From positions 6,556 to 70,555 of the forward strand of contig CAZYMU010000011.1 of NCBI GenBank assembly GCA_964648465.1: a stretch of DNA of 64,000 nt, given 5' to 3'. The stretch comes from Aminicenans sp964648465 (GTDB taxonomy: Bacteria; Acidobacteriota; Aminicenantia; Aminicenantales; Aminicenantaceae). Made by a program: the position numbers and the translations under genes. This document shows, piece by piece, positions 1 through 9,020 of this stretch. Within the stretch, counting starts at the first letter, position 1. Each line of letters starts with the position of its first letter. Below the pieces are notes generated by a model that was given only the letters and a program-made list of their open reading frames with translations, did not search any database and was not told the origin of the DNA.

Positions 1-951
1 ACAATTCTTTCTACACCGTTTGTTATGATTGCAGCTGGAGGGGGGGATAAAATAAAGGCAGTTTTGCCTCAATCTCATTTTCAGGTATTCAGTTCCCAAT
101 TCGGAGGAAACCCTTATTTAAAGATTCCTGCAATTGGGATTTCTGGAATGCTGCTGTTGTTAGGTGTACAGAGTATGTATCAAAAATTTTACAGTGCAAG
201 AAATCCGAGTGAAGCTAGGAAGGCTGCAGGAATCTGGGTAGTCGGTACTATTATTATTGAAGGTGTTGCTGTTGTGATGGCGGTCTTCGCTGCCTCTTAT
301 TTCTGGCCTGAATTGCAGTCCGGAGCAATGGATCATGCTGAAGTTATTGTCCAGGCTGCAAAAAGAATGATACCTCTGCCGGTTGGAGTTATGTTGTTAG
401 GTGCGGCAACCGCAGTGGTCATTTCAACAGGGATGAATTATCTGTTATCTCCGACAACAACTTTAATTCATGATATATACCAGAGGTTTTTAACAAAAAA
501 GTCTGCGCAAAAAGAGGAATCAGAGAAAATGCTAATATGGCTGCAGAAAGGCTTAATCATTATTGTTGGATTAATTGCCTTTTTCATGGCATGGAAAATG
601 GTATCAGTACTTGAGAGCGCTTATTTTGCATATACATTATATGGTGTTGTCATCACGCCTCCTCTATTAGCTGCTCTGGTCTCAAAGAGAGTCACCAAAG
701 CTGCAGGGCTTGTTTCCATCATATCAGGCACTATTATTATTTTGTTCTTGAAAGTGTCAGGTTACATCTGGCCGTCTATTATGGTTCCTGTCGGTGATCC
801 TAATGGCGATCCTTTTGGGATCCCGATTCTTTACTCCGCGTTGGCTGTTGTCCTTCTCATCTTGATTGTTGTTTCATGTTTTACAAAGCCTCCTTCAAAG
901 GAAGTGCTTGCGAAGTTCTTTCCTGAAAAGGCTGAAGGCCGCAGGCCTTAG
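1..951 (+). CDS. Sodium:solute symporter family protein, C-terminal part (5' end outside window)
   Basis: The reading frame is open from the first base, so the gene begins before the window; the visible part is about 316 codons. It is very hydrophobic, with about seven membrane segments, and the pattern around NYLLSPTTTLIHDIYQRF (roughly residues 145-162 of the visible part) is typical of the sodium:solute symporter (SSS) family, which couples uptake of sugars, amino acids or organic acids to sodium. The short charged C-terminal tail ends the protein in the cytoplasm. The citrate lyase alpha homologue follows 106 bp downstream on the same strand, so a carboxylate substrate is conceivable, but nothing in the visible part decides the substrate. 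Confidence 0.85.
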   Translation, partial: TILSTPFVMIAAGGGDKIKAVLPQSHFQVFSSQFGGNPYLKIPAIGISGMLLLLGVQSMYQKFYSARNPSEARKAAGIWVVGTIIIEGVAVVMAVFAASYFWPELQSGAMDHAEVIVQAAKRMIPLPVGVMLLGAATAVVISTGMNYLLSPTTTLIHDIYQRFLTKKSAQKEESEKMLIWLQKGLIIIVGLIAFFMAWKMVSVLESAYFAYTLYGVVITPPLLAALVSKRVTKAAGLVSIISGTIIILFLKVSGYIWPSIMVPVGDPNGDPFGIPILYSALAVVLLILIVVSCFTKPPSKEVLAKFFPEKAEGRRP

Positions 952-1057
952 AGCTTGAAGATAAGGAATAAGGACTGGCAGTTGATATAATAAAATACAT
1001 TGATATATTAAGATTTATTAATGGAGTGATAAAGATTTTACGGGGAGGTGTCATAAA

Positions 1058-2620
1058 ATGAAGATACATGGTAAAGATTACAAACCTTTTGTTTCGGCAT
1101 TTAATGACGAAACCTACTCAAGTACCATAGTTGCAAGGAGAGGGGCTTCACCCATCCCTTGCGGGAAAAGTAAAGTTGTAACGCTTGAGAGTATCATCGA
1201 AATAATCCAGGATGGGGATACTATCTCCTACCCTCATTATTACCGGATGGGGGATAAAGGCCTTAAACTTATAGTCGATAAATTGAGAGAGCAGGGCAAG
1301 AAAGGGATAATACTCTATGCCAATGCGATTTTTGACCATACAGACCCATGGCTTTACGAGGCCTTCCAGGATGGGACACTCGGGGGGCTGTACGGGAATG
1401 TCTACAGGAAATTTGGCACTCATGTGATGGCTGGAGATCTGCTTCCATGGATTTCTGTTGGGTTTTCGCATGGAAACAGGGTCAGGAAGCTGCAGACAGG
1501 CGAAGTTAAGGTTAAAGTGGGTTTTGGCCCAGTGCCGATTGCTGATGTCTATGGAAATGCCAATGGCTTAATGGGAAAGGAAAGTCAACTTTGCGGTCCT
1601 TTAGGCTTATTCGCTGCTGATTGTGAGTTTGCCGACTATATCTGTTTACTGGCAGGTACCGTGAGTCATGACTTTATCGTTCCGGCCTCGATTTCAATGG
1701 AAAATGTGGATTTTGTTGTTCCGGTTGAAACACCTGGATTGGCTGCTGGGATAGGAGGAGGGACACTCGACATTGGGAAGGCCAGGAGCCATCCCTTCAA
1801 TGCAAGAATAGCTGAGAACGTAACAAGAGTGATGGAAGCGTCTGGCGTTGTGAAGGATAATTTCAATTTCCAGGTCGGCGCAGGTGCAGGTCTCATTGTG
1901 CTTGATAATATAAGAAATATTCTCAAGAAAGCAGGGATAAGGGCTAACTTTTCCATTGGGGGGATTACTTCCATGCATGTTGAAATGCTTGAAGAGGGAA
2001 CGGTCAGATACTTGCTGCACGGTCAGCTTTTTGAGCCAAGTACAAAGGTTGTCCATTCTTTACTTTGGCATTCCGGACACGTGGAAATGACTGCGGGATG
2101 TTATGCATCGGTTGCCAACAAGGAAAGTGCTGTTAACATGCTTGATTTTGCCGTACTGTCAGCTCTTGAAGTAGACTTGGATTTCAATGTGAATACTGTT
2201 TGTGCCAACGGCCGGATTATTGGGGGAATCGGTGGAGGGCAGGATGTGGCTGCGGGTGCCGAGCTTACAGTAATTTTCCTGCCTATTGCGACAGGGAAAA
2301 ATGGAATAGGACATCCAAAGGTTGTTGAAAAGGTCTATACGCGTTCAACTCCCGGAGAAGTTGTGGATGTTGTAGTGACAGAAGAATATGCATCCGTCAA
2401 TCCAAAAAGTAAAAGCTGTTACCGGGATGCAGTTATAGAAAACGCAGGAAAATTCGGATTGAAAATTGTTCCTATCGAAGAACTTCATGAATTGTCAGTA
2501 AAGAAGGCGAAAGAGATAGGGAAAATTCTTCCTAGAAGAGAGACTACGGATGAAATAGTCCATATCGTTGAATGGCGGGATGGAACCCTGCTTGATGTAT
2601 TAAAGAAGCCTGTCTCTTAG
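1058..2620 (+). CDS. citF: Citrate lyase alpha subunit (citrate CoA-transferase) homologue
   Basis: A 520-residue protein matching the length and layout of CitF, the subunit that exchanges acetyl for citrate on the acyl-carrier subunit of citrate lyase. Visible family signatures are the glycine-rich stretch IIGGIGGGQDVAAGAELT (about residue 388) and STPGEVVDVVVTEEYASVNP (about residue 430), as in the CoA-transferase fold. The start has a strong ribosome site, GGGGAGGTG, 8 bp upstream. The beta (CitE) and gamma (CitD) subunits and the holo-citrate lyase maturation genes normally found beside citF are absent here; the neighbours are a symporter and a convergent UPF0282 gene. It may work with partners encoded elsewhere or act as a stand-alone CoA-transferase. 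Confidence 0.8.
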   Translation: MKIHGKDYKPFVSAFNDETYSSTIVARRGASPIPCGKSKVVTLESIIEIIQDGDTISYPHYYRMGDKGLKLIVDKLREQGKKGIILYANAIFDHTDPWLYEAFQDGTLGGLYGNVYRKFGTHVMAGDLLPWISVGFSHGNRVRKLQTGEVKVKVGFGPVPIADVYGNANGLMGKESQLCGPLGLFAADCEFADYICLLAGTVSHDFIVPASISMENVDFVVPVETPGLAAGIGGGTLDIGKARSHPFNARIAENVTRVMEASGVVKDNFNFQVGAGAGLIVLDNIRNILKKAGIRANFSIGGITSMHVEMLEEGTVRYLLHGQLFEPSTKVVHSLLWHSGHVEMTAGCYASVANKESAVNMLDFAVLSALEVDLDFNVNTVCANGRIIGGIGGGQDVAAGAELTVIFLPIATGKNGIGHPKVVEKVYTRSTPGEVVDVVVTEEYASVNPKSKSCYRDAVIENAGKFGLKIVPIEELHELSVKKAKEIGKILPRRETTDEIVHIVEWRDGTLLDVLKKPVS

Positions 2621-2784
2621 AGATATTGTTTCCCGTCTTTTGGCTCCTTGTCTGAAAGGCAAAAATTGCTGACAATAGATTTAAATTATATTATCGAGAA
2701 AGCATAGGATAAACTAGTTCTGAAAGGTTCATGGGGAACGATCAAAGCTAGGCTTAATTTATATGATATATCAGCAATTTTTAT

Positions 2785-2806
2785 GAGTAAACCACGTGGG
2801 TTATTC
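2785..2806. terminator. Hairpin between convergent genes
   Basis: GAGTAA (2785-2790) and TTATTC (2801-2806) flank the palindrome CCACGTGG (2792-2799), giving a stem of about ten pairs between citF and the convergent UPF0282 gene and just overlapping the latter's stop codon. It has no clear T-tract, so termination function is inferred from position. A related hairpin with the same outer arms lies at 42951-42980. Confidence 0.45.
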
Positions 2807-3715
2807 ACTAGCTAAATAAATTTCACCGCGAGCATAGGCTTCATGCCAGCCTTCTGGAACTGGCAGTTTCTTATACCAGAGAACCCTCTCAGCCTCGAGC
2901 AGATTGCGGGGAATTCCCATGAAGTCAGCAGCACAGATTACTTTATGCTTTGGGGCAACCAGTGATGATACATGATCCAGCCATTGTTCTCCTTCCTTAG
3001 AACGCAGAAGATGGTGATCAAGGATAAGTGTTTCAACTTTTTTGGCAAGGTGCAAAGTTCTTTGCAGCACACTTTCTTGCTTTTCAAGTGTAAGATTATG
3101 TAAATAGAGAGGTGGGCCAGAAGCTATTATTATATTGGGTTTCCAGGCAATAATTTGATCGATTGCATCATCATTAAGCATCTGAATATCTGATGCGTGA
3201 ACAAAAATCTCTCCATTTTCTTCGATTCTTGTCATCATAACGTTGCCTCCGGGTCCATTTTGCTGCCCATGTGGAACAGGAAGAGAAAAACATAAAGCTC
3301 CATTGCTTTTTCCTTCAGCAACAGGGAGAGTTCTTCCAAGATTTTTAGAAAGTGCCTTGGCCCGGTTAGCCTGATTGATTGAAAGGTCATTTGTCCCTTT
3401 AGTCCAGAATCTTGCATGAGGACAGGTGCTGATTATTTTTTTTGCGGATAGCTGGTAAGGATTGGCATTAACCAGTGGATGATGGTCTCCATGATAGTGG
3501 CTGATCACTATATCTGTGGCATTTTTCAATGATTCTATTATTAGCCTTCTTATTTTTTCACAGACTGTTACCTGAACAGGATGGGGTAGCAACCCATGTC
3601 GCTTGAATCCAAGCGCGATGCCAGGGTCAATTACGATATTTCGATCTTTTGTCTTAATTACAGTGCACAAGCTCCGGACTCCTAAAGATTCGGCTCCGAT
3701 TATTTCTATTTGCAT
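2801..3715 (-). CDS. UPF0282 family MBL-fold metallo-hydrolase
   Basis: A 304-residue metallo-beta-lactamase-fold protein. The metal-binding signature HYHGDHH is at residues 73-79, and further ligand candidates are H154 region (PVPHGQQNGPGG), the ASD at about 190 and DHH near residue 230. The opening IGAESLGVRSLC and the segment VIDPGIALGFKRHGLLPHP are the hallmark of UPF0282, a family known mainly from archaea; its substrate is not established. An AGGAAC ribosome site precedes the ATG. It is convergent with citF and divergent from the S9 peptidase. No phosphodiesterase or RNA-processing beta-CASP motifs are visible, so a specific reaction should not be assigned. Confidence 0.8.
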   Translation of the reverse strand: MQIEIIGAESLGVRSLCTVIKTKDRNIVIDPGIALGFKRHGLLPHPVQVTVCEKIRRLIIESLKNATDIVISHYHGDHHPLVNANPYQLSAKKIISTCPHARFWTKGTNDLSINQANRAKALSKNLGRTLPVAEGKSNGALCFSLPVPHGQQNGPGGNVMMTRIEENGEIFVHASDIQMLNDDAIDQIIAWKPNIIIASGPPLYLHNLTLEKQESVLQRTLHLAKKVETLILDHHLLRSKEGEQWLDHVSSLVAPKHKVICAADFMGIPRNLLEAERVLWYKKLPVPEGWHEAYARGEIYLASE

Positions 3716-3908
3716 TACTAAGTTCCTGCTGGGTTTAGAATTATGCTACCACTGCCCTCAGGTAAAGGCAAATCTACTTTCAAAAATGTCAAGAAAAATC
3801 CGAATGGCCATATTGAGTTTTTAGTTGTATTCCATCCAAATCAGAAGTATAATTTTGAACTTCTAAATGATAATTACTGTTTCTTGCCCAACATTATTAC
3901 CTGACTCG

Positions 3909-3940
3909 CATCCATTCATTATCTCACATCCATTCATTAT
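3909..3940. repeat. Two 14-bp direct repeats upstream of the S9 peptidase gene
   Basis: CATCCATTCATTAT occurs at 3909-3922 and again at 3927-3940, one and three-quarter helical turns apart, followed by a T-rich tract and 37 bp before the peptidase start codon. It could be a paired protein-binding site. No other structure is seen in the 261-bp divergent intergenic region. Confidence 0.4.
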
Positions 3941-3976
3941 TTTTTTTAATATAAGTTTAACAAGGAGGAATATTCA

Positions 3977-6532
3977 ATGAAAAAAAGCCGCATTTTAATC
4001 TTAATTGTATTAGCAGTATTTCTATCGGCTGGCAGCTTGCTTGCTGAAAATGTGCCAATTAAGAAAGCAAACTACAAGCTTGCAGCCAGATTTTCCCAGG
4101 CTAAGATGAAGAAAATGGTATTCAGTACATCAGTCAGTCCTCACTGGCTTAAACACAGCGACCGCTTCTGGTACACTTTTGAAACCCCTAAGGGAAAATC
4201 ATATTACATTGTTGATCCTGTAAAAAAGTCAAAAAGGCTTCTTTTTGATAATGTCAAGATGGCAGCTATGCTTACTATGATTACAAAGGACCCATATGAT
4301 GCCGAGCATCTCCCGATAAAGAAAGTAAAATTCGTAAAGAAAGACACTGCGATACAATTTGAAGTCGAAAGCTCTCAGTATGAAGAAAAAATCAAAAAAG
4401 AAGAGAAGGTAGTAGAAGAGGAAGAAAAAAAAGAAAAAGAGGAAGAGAAGGCTGAAAAAGAAAAACCAAAGAAAAAAATCTTTGGTTTTGAATACAATAT
4501 TGCAACCGGAAAACTTACTATGCTGAAAGATTATAAGAAACCTGAGGAAAAACCGAAGTGGGCATCTATCTCTCCTGATGGAGAAACAATTTTGTTTGCC
4601 CGTTATCATAACCTCTACTGGATGGACAAAGTCAATTATGAAAAATACCTGAAAAACAAGAAAGACCCTGATATTGTAGAGCAACAGTTGACAGAGGACG
4701 GTGAAGAGTATTACAGCTATGGATCAGGAGGAAGAGGTGAAACCAACGTAGATAAAGAGAAGAATAAGGATAAACGTAAATCAGTAAGAGTCGTATGGTC
4801 AAGAGATTCAAAGAAAATCGCCATGATCAGGTGGGATTCACGAAAAGTCAAAGATCTCTGGGTTATAAATTCTATAGCTGATCCCAGGCCTACGCTTGAG
4901 ACATATAAATACACTATGCCTGGTGAGGCAGAGTCCCCCCAAGAAGAAATGCTGGTTTTTGACTTAAAAAGAGAAGAAAAGGTAAAAGAAGAAAAGGTAA
5001 AGGTTAAAGCTGAATGTTTTAAGGACCAGTCTCTTTCCATCCTTAGAGCACCTTCATTGGCAAAGAACCGTGACGATGAGAACCGTCCCAGCCTGTGGCT
5101 TGCAGAGACGCCGGACAAGCTCTATTTTTCCCGTACAAGCCGTGACCTTCACCGTATCGATATCTGTGTAGCCGATGTTGCGACAGGTGAAGTAAAAGTG
5201 CTAATCGAAGAACGTCTTAATACTTATGTTGAAACCCGGCATCTTGGACTTGTTAATAATGGAAAGGAACTTATCCACTGGTCGGAAAGAGACGGATGGG
5301 CTCATTTCTATCTCTATGATGGAAAAGGAAATCTGAAAAAACAGCTCACGTCAGGCCCTTTTCACTGCGATAATATCGTTGGTATCGATGAGGAAAATAG
5401 GGTTCTGTATTTTACAGCTAACGGCCGCGAAAAGGATGAAGATCCTTACTATCTGCATCTTTACAGCATAAATTTGGATGGTACTGGCTTTAAGATCCTC
5501 AATAAAGACAATTTCAACCATTATATTAGTATATGCGATTCAAACAGATTTTTTATCGATAATTATTCCAGGGTCAATACAATTCCGAAAGCGAAACTCT
5601 GTAATAATCTGGGAAACAAAATCTTCGATTTAGAGACTACTGACCTTTCGGCTCTTATGGCGGCGGGTTTTAAATTCCCCGAGCCGTTCAAAGTAAAAGC
5701 AAATGACGGCATTACTGACCTGTACGGAGTCATGTATAAACCATTTGATTTCGATAAAGACAAAAAATATCCGATTATCGCTTATGTGTATCCCGGGCCT
5801 CAGACTGAATCAGTGTCTAAATCCTTTTCCACGAGTGGAGACCGAAATTTCAGGCTGGCTCAGTTTGGATTTGTTGTTATCACTGTGGGGAATCGTGGAG
5901 GGCATCCCAGCCGTTCCAAATGGTATCATAATTACGGATACGGCAATATTCGTGATTATGGATTGGCTGATAAAAAGGCTGCAATCGAGCAGCTGGCTGA
6001 GAGATATCCTTCTATCGATATCGACAAAGTCGGTATATTCGGACATTCCGGAGGAGGCTTCATGTCAACGGCTGCCATGCTGGTCTATCCCGATTTTTTC
6101 AAGGTTGCGGTATCCTCTTCAGGAAACCATGAAAATAATATCTATAATAGATGGTGGAGTGAAAAACATCATGGAGTAAAAGAAGTCAAAGACGATAAAG
6201 GAAATATCAAATTCGAATATGATATTGAGAAAAATTCTGAACTTGCAAAGAATCTTAAGGGACACTTGCTGCTTACTACAGGCGATATTGATAATAATGT
6301 CCACCCGGGATGTACAATAAGTATGGCAAATGCACTGATCCGTGCAAACAAGAGATTCGATTTCTTTGTCTTCCCTGGTCAGCGACATGGCTATGGAAAT
6401 ATGGATGACTATTTCTTCTGGTTAAGATCGGATTATTTCTGTAGGTACTTGATTGGAGATTATTCTCAAAGTGTTGATGTAGTAGAACTCAACCGGGAAA
6501 AAGAGATGAGCGGAAGCAAAAAGAAGAAATAG
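3977..6532 (+). CDS. S9 family serine peptidase (dipeptidyl peptidase IV-like), exported
   Basis: An 851-residue protein with a Sec signal peptide (residues 1-23, ending SAGSLLAEN), a long beta-propeller-like N-terminal part and a C-terminal alpha/beta-hydrolase domain from about residue 585. The catalytic triad is readable: nucleophile S691 in GHSGGG, D772 in GDIDNNVH (aligned with the DPP4 Asp) and H804 in GQRHGYG. It should release dipeptides or oligopeptides in the periplasm. An unusual lysine/glutamate-rich stretch at about residues 137-170 is inserted between propeller strands and may be a charged linker or coiled coil. The ribosome site AAGGAGGAA sits 6 bp before ATG. The Asp-box propeller gene follows after 35 bp, suggesting co-transcription. 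Confidence 0.9.
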   Translation: MKKSRILILIVLAVFLSAGSLLAENVPIKKANYKLAARFSQAKMKKMVFSTSVSPHWLKHSDRFWYTFETPKGKSYYIVDPVKKSKRLLFDNVKMAAMLTMITKDPYDAEHLPIKKVKFVKKDTAIQFEVESSQYEEKIKKEEKVVEEEEKKEKEEEKAEKEKPKKKIFGFEYNIATGKLTMLKDYKKPEEKPKWASISPDGETILFARYHNLYWMDKVNYEKYLKNKKDPDIVEQQLTEDGEEYYSYGSGGRGETNVDKEKNKDKRKSVRVVWSRDSKKIAMIRWDSRKVKDLWVINSIADPRPTLETYKYTMPGEAESPQEEMLVFDLKREEKVKEEKVKVKAECFKDQSLSILRAPSLAKNRDDENRPSLWLAETPDKLYFSRTSRDLHRIDICVADVATGEVKVLIEERLNTYVETRHLGLVNNGKELIHWSERDGWAHFYLYDGKGNLKKQLTSGPFHCDNIVGIDEENRVLYFTANGREKDEDPYYLHLYSINLDGTGFKILNKDNFNHYISICDSNRFFIDNYSRVNTIPKAKLCNNLGNKIFDLETTDLSALMAAGFKFPEPFKVKANDGITDLYGVMYKPFDFDKDKKYPIIAYVYPGPQTESVSKSFSTSGDRNFRLAQFGFVVITVGNRGGHPSRSKWYHNYGYGNIRDYGLADKKAAIEQLAERYPSIDIDKVGIFGHSGGGFMSTAAMLVYPDFFKVAVSSSGNHENNIYNRWWSEKHHGVKEVKDDKGNIKFEYDIEKNSELAKNLKGHLLLTTGDIDNNVHPGCTISMANALIRANKRFDFFVFPGQRHGYGNMDDYFFWLRSDYFCRYLIGDYSQSVDVVELNREKEMSGSKKKK

Positions 6533-6567
6533 ATTGATGTTATTTTTAAATTAAAGGAGGTAAAGCA

Positions 6568-8964
6568 ATGTTTTCTAATCGCAAATTTTATTTACATCAA
6601 TTGCTGATTTTATGCATTTGTGTACTATTGATAGCGATGATTGTTTCGCCACTTCAGGCAAAAAAGGTCAAACCTCAAAAAAGGATCCAATCGACCGACC
6701 CGACCCTGAGGATGGAATGGTTTGACCAGCATGTGGAAATGAAAAAAAGCTCTAAGTTCAAAGACTTAAAGTGGCAGTTTATTGGCCCTACTAATGTAAG
6801 CGGCAGATGTACTGATATCGCTGTTATTACTCCTAAAGGGGAGAATTATACGATATATGTTGGAGCTGCCTCAGGAGGTGTTTGGAAAACAGAAAATGAG
6901 GGCACAACATGGAAGCCTATTTTTGATCAAGGGCATTCGACTTCTATAGGCGATTTGGCTGTTGCCCCTTCCAATCCTGAAATTATATGGGTAGGAACAG
7001 GTGAGGCGAATATATTCAGAAGCTCTCAGGTCGGAAGCGGAATATATAAGTCAACAGATGGAGGTAAGACTTGGATGCATATGGGCCTCGCTGATACACT
7101 CACAATTGCTAGGATTGTCATTCATCCCGAAAACCCGGATATTGTCTATGCTGCTGCTTCAGGCCATGAGTGGACAGACAATGAGGAGCGGGCTGTCTAT
7201 AAAACAACTGACGGTGGAATAAGTTGGAAGAAAATTCTTTATATTAACGCAAAAACAGGAGCCATTGATCTTGTAATGGACTCGAAAGACTGTAATACTC
7301 TCTATACCGCGACATGGGAAAGGGTCCGTAATAAGTGGAATGACCCCAGGACTGAGACGAGTTTCAGCGGATCCGGGATATATAAGACCATAGATGGCGG
7401 AAATACCTGGAAACCTATTAATAATGGGCTTCCCGATGCAAACCATAGAGGCAGAATCGGTATTGACATCTGTCGATCAAATCCAAGCGTTCTTTATGCT
7501 TTTGTCGATAATTACGAGATAGCCCGTGAACCGACCGAAGAGGAATTGAATGATACGTATGGAATTCCTTCTTGCGGGTTTATTAAAGGTGCAACTGTGT
7601 ACCGTTCTGATGATAAGGGAGAATCTTGGACTCGAGTAAGTGGATTGACAGAGGAGATGAAACGCTACATGGAATACCATTCTGGCACATACGGTTGGGT
7701 CTTTGGGCAGATTCGTGTTGATCCCAACGACGAAAACACTGTCTATACTATGGGATTAGCTCTTAATGTTTCAAATGATGGTGGAAAGACATTCCGAAGG
7801 TTAAGGGGAATGCACGGGGATCATCATGGGCTGTGGATTGATCCGGGTAATTCCAATTATATTGTAAACGTCAATGATGGCGGGATAGCGATATCCTATG
7901 ATAAGGGAAAGGCATGGAAGACATTTACGCATAATCTTCCTTTGTGTCAATTTTTCAATATAAGCTACGATATGGATACTCCGTTTCGTGTTTATGGGTC
8001 CATGCAGGATCACGGCAGCTTCAAGGGAACTGTTGATTTGAGCAGAGGGCGTGACAAAATACCGGCAGTGAATTTTGAAGGAGCTCCTGGCGGCGAAGGC
8101 TCCAGCCATGCGATTGATCCTACTAACTCAAATATTATATATTCATCAGGTTTTTACGGCACACTTTCCAGGACAGATCTCAGCATTCCGGGAAGGGAAG
8201 GAAGAAAAAGCATCCTTCCGAGACAGTATGAAAACGAACCACGATTGAGAGGACAGTGGGTAGCGCCCACCATCATCTCTCCTCACAATCACAAAATAAT
8301 ATATCATGGGATGCAGTATCTTTTCCGTTCAAGGGACAGGGGAGATACCTGGGAAAAAATCAGCCCGGATCTGACCTATAACAACAAGGATGAACTTGGT
8401 GATATTCCTTTTCAGACGATTTTTTCAATCTCCGAGTCTCCTTTGAAGTTCGCTCTGATATATGTAGGAACAGACGACGGTAAAGTTCACGTGACCAAAG
8501 ACGGAGGAAAAAACTGGAAAGAAATAATGACAGGACTGCCCTATAAGAAATGGGTGTCGAGAATTGTTGCTTCTGCTTTTGACCTTGGAACAGTGTATAT
8601 GACTCAAAATGGGAAACGGGATGATGATTTTGCTGCATATGTATGGAAATCGACAGATTACGGCAAAACATGGGTAGATATTTCCGGCAATATTCCATTT
8701 GGTCCGGTTAATGTGATAAGGGAAGATCTGGTTGACAGAAACGTTTTGTACGTTGGAACAGACCTTTCGGTGTATGTGTCTAAAGACGGAGGCAAGAATT
8801 GGGATGTGCTTGGGGGAAATCTTCCATCAACATATGTGCACGATCTGATCATTCATCCCAGAGATAATATCATAGTAATTGCAACACACGGTCGCGGTAT
8901 GTGGGCAATAGATGCGAATCCCATAAACGAGAAGGATAAAAGAAGACAGCGCAGATATTTTTAA
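6568..8964 (+). CDS. Secreted VPS10/sortilin-like Asp-box (BNR) propeller protein
   Basis: A 798-residue protein with an N-terminal signal/anchor (residues 8-31). It contains at least ten Asp-box motifs of the form S-x-D-x-G-x-T-W, for example STDGGKTW, TTDGGISW, TIDGGNTW, SDDKGESW, SRDRGDTW, TKDGGKNW, STDYGKTW and SKDGGKNW, so it folds as one or two beta-propellers. Such proteins are often named glycosyl hydrolases, but no sialidase catalytic residues are evident. The family usually continues well past the ATHGRG(M/I)W motif; here only about 20 residues follow, and the stop codon lies directly at the broken 5' edge of the next permease gene, so the tail may have been lost in a deletion. An AAAGGAGGT ribosome site precedes the start. 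Confidence 0.85.
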   Translation: MFSNRKFYLHQLLILCICVLLIAMIVSPLQAKKVKPQKRIQSTDPTLRMEWFDQHVEMKKSSKFKDLKWQFIGPTNVSGRCTDIAVITPKGENYTIYVGAASGGVWKTENEGTTWKPIFDQGHSTSIGDLAVAPSNPEIIWVGTGEANIFRSSQVGSGIYKSTDGGKTWMHMGLADTLTIARIVIHPENPDIVYAAASGHEWTDNEERAVYKTTDGGISWKKILYINAKTGAIDLVMDSKDCNTLYTATWERVRNKWNDPRTETSFSGSGIYKTIDGGNTWKPINNGLPDANHRGRIGIDICRSNPSVLYAFVDNYEIAREPTEEELNDTYGIPSCGFIKGATVYRSDDKGESWTRVSGLTEEMKRYMEYHSGTYGWVFGQIRVDPNDENTVYTMGLALNVSNDGGKTFRRLRGMHGDHHGLWIDPGNSNYIVNVNDGGIAISYDKGKAWKTFTHNLPLCQFFNISYDMDTPFRVYGSMQDHGSFKGTVDLSRGRDKIPAVNFEGAPGGEGSSHAIDPTNSNIIYSSGFYGTLSRTDLSIPGREGRKSILPRQYENEPRLRGQWVAPTIISPHNHKIIYHGMQYLFRSRDRGDTWEKISPDLTYNNKDELGDIPFQTIFSISESPLKFALIYVGTDDGKVHVTKDGGKNWKEIMTGLPYKKWVSRIVASAFDLGTVYMTQNGKRDDDFAAYVWKSTDYGKTWVDISGNIPFGPVNVIREDLVDRNVLYVGTDLSVYVSKDGGKNWDVLGGNLPSTYVHDLIIHPRDNIIVIATHGRGMWAIDANPINEKDKRRQRRYF

Positions 8965-9020
8965 AGACAGGAATCACATTATTTACAGGCATTCTTGCAG
9001 GGACCTATCCCGCACTATTT

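Noticed and set aside
4229..4684. Long minus-strand open frame opposite the S9 peptidase
   Set aside because: Its Phe/Leu-rich product mirrors the Lys/Glu-rich coding stretch of the peptidase on the other strand; no ribosome site or homology.
5703..6179. Out-of-frame 158-codon open frame inside the S9 peptidase
   Set aside because: Overlaps the catalytic domain coding region in another frame; no homology.
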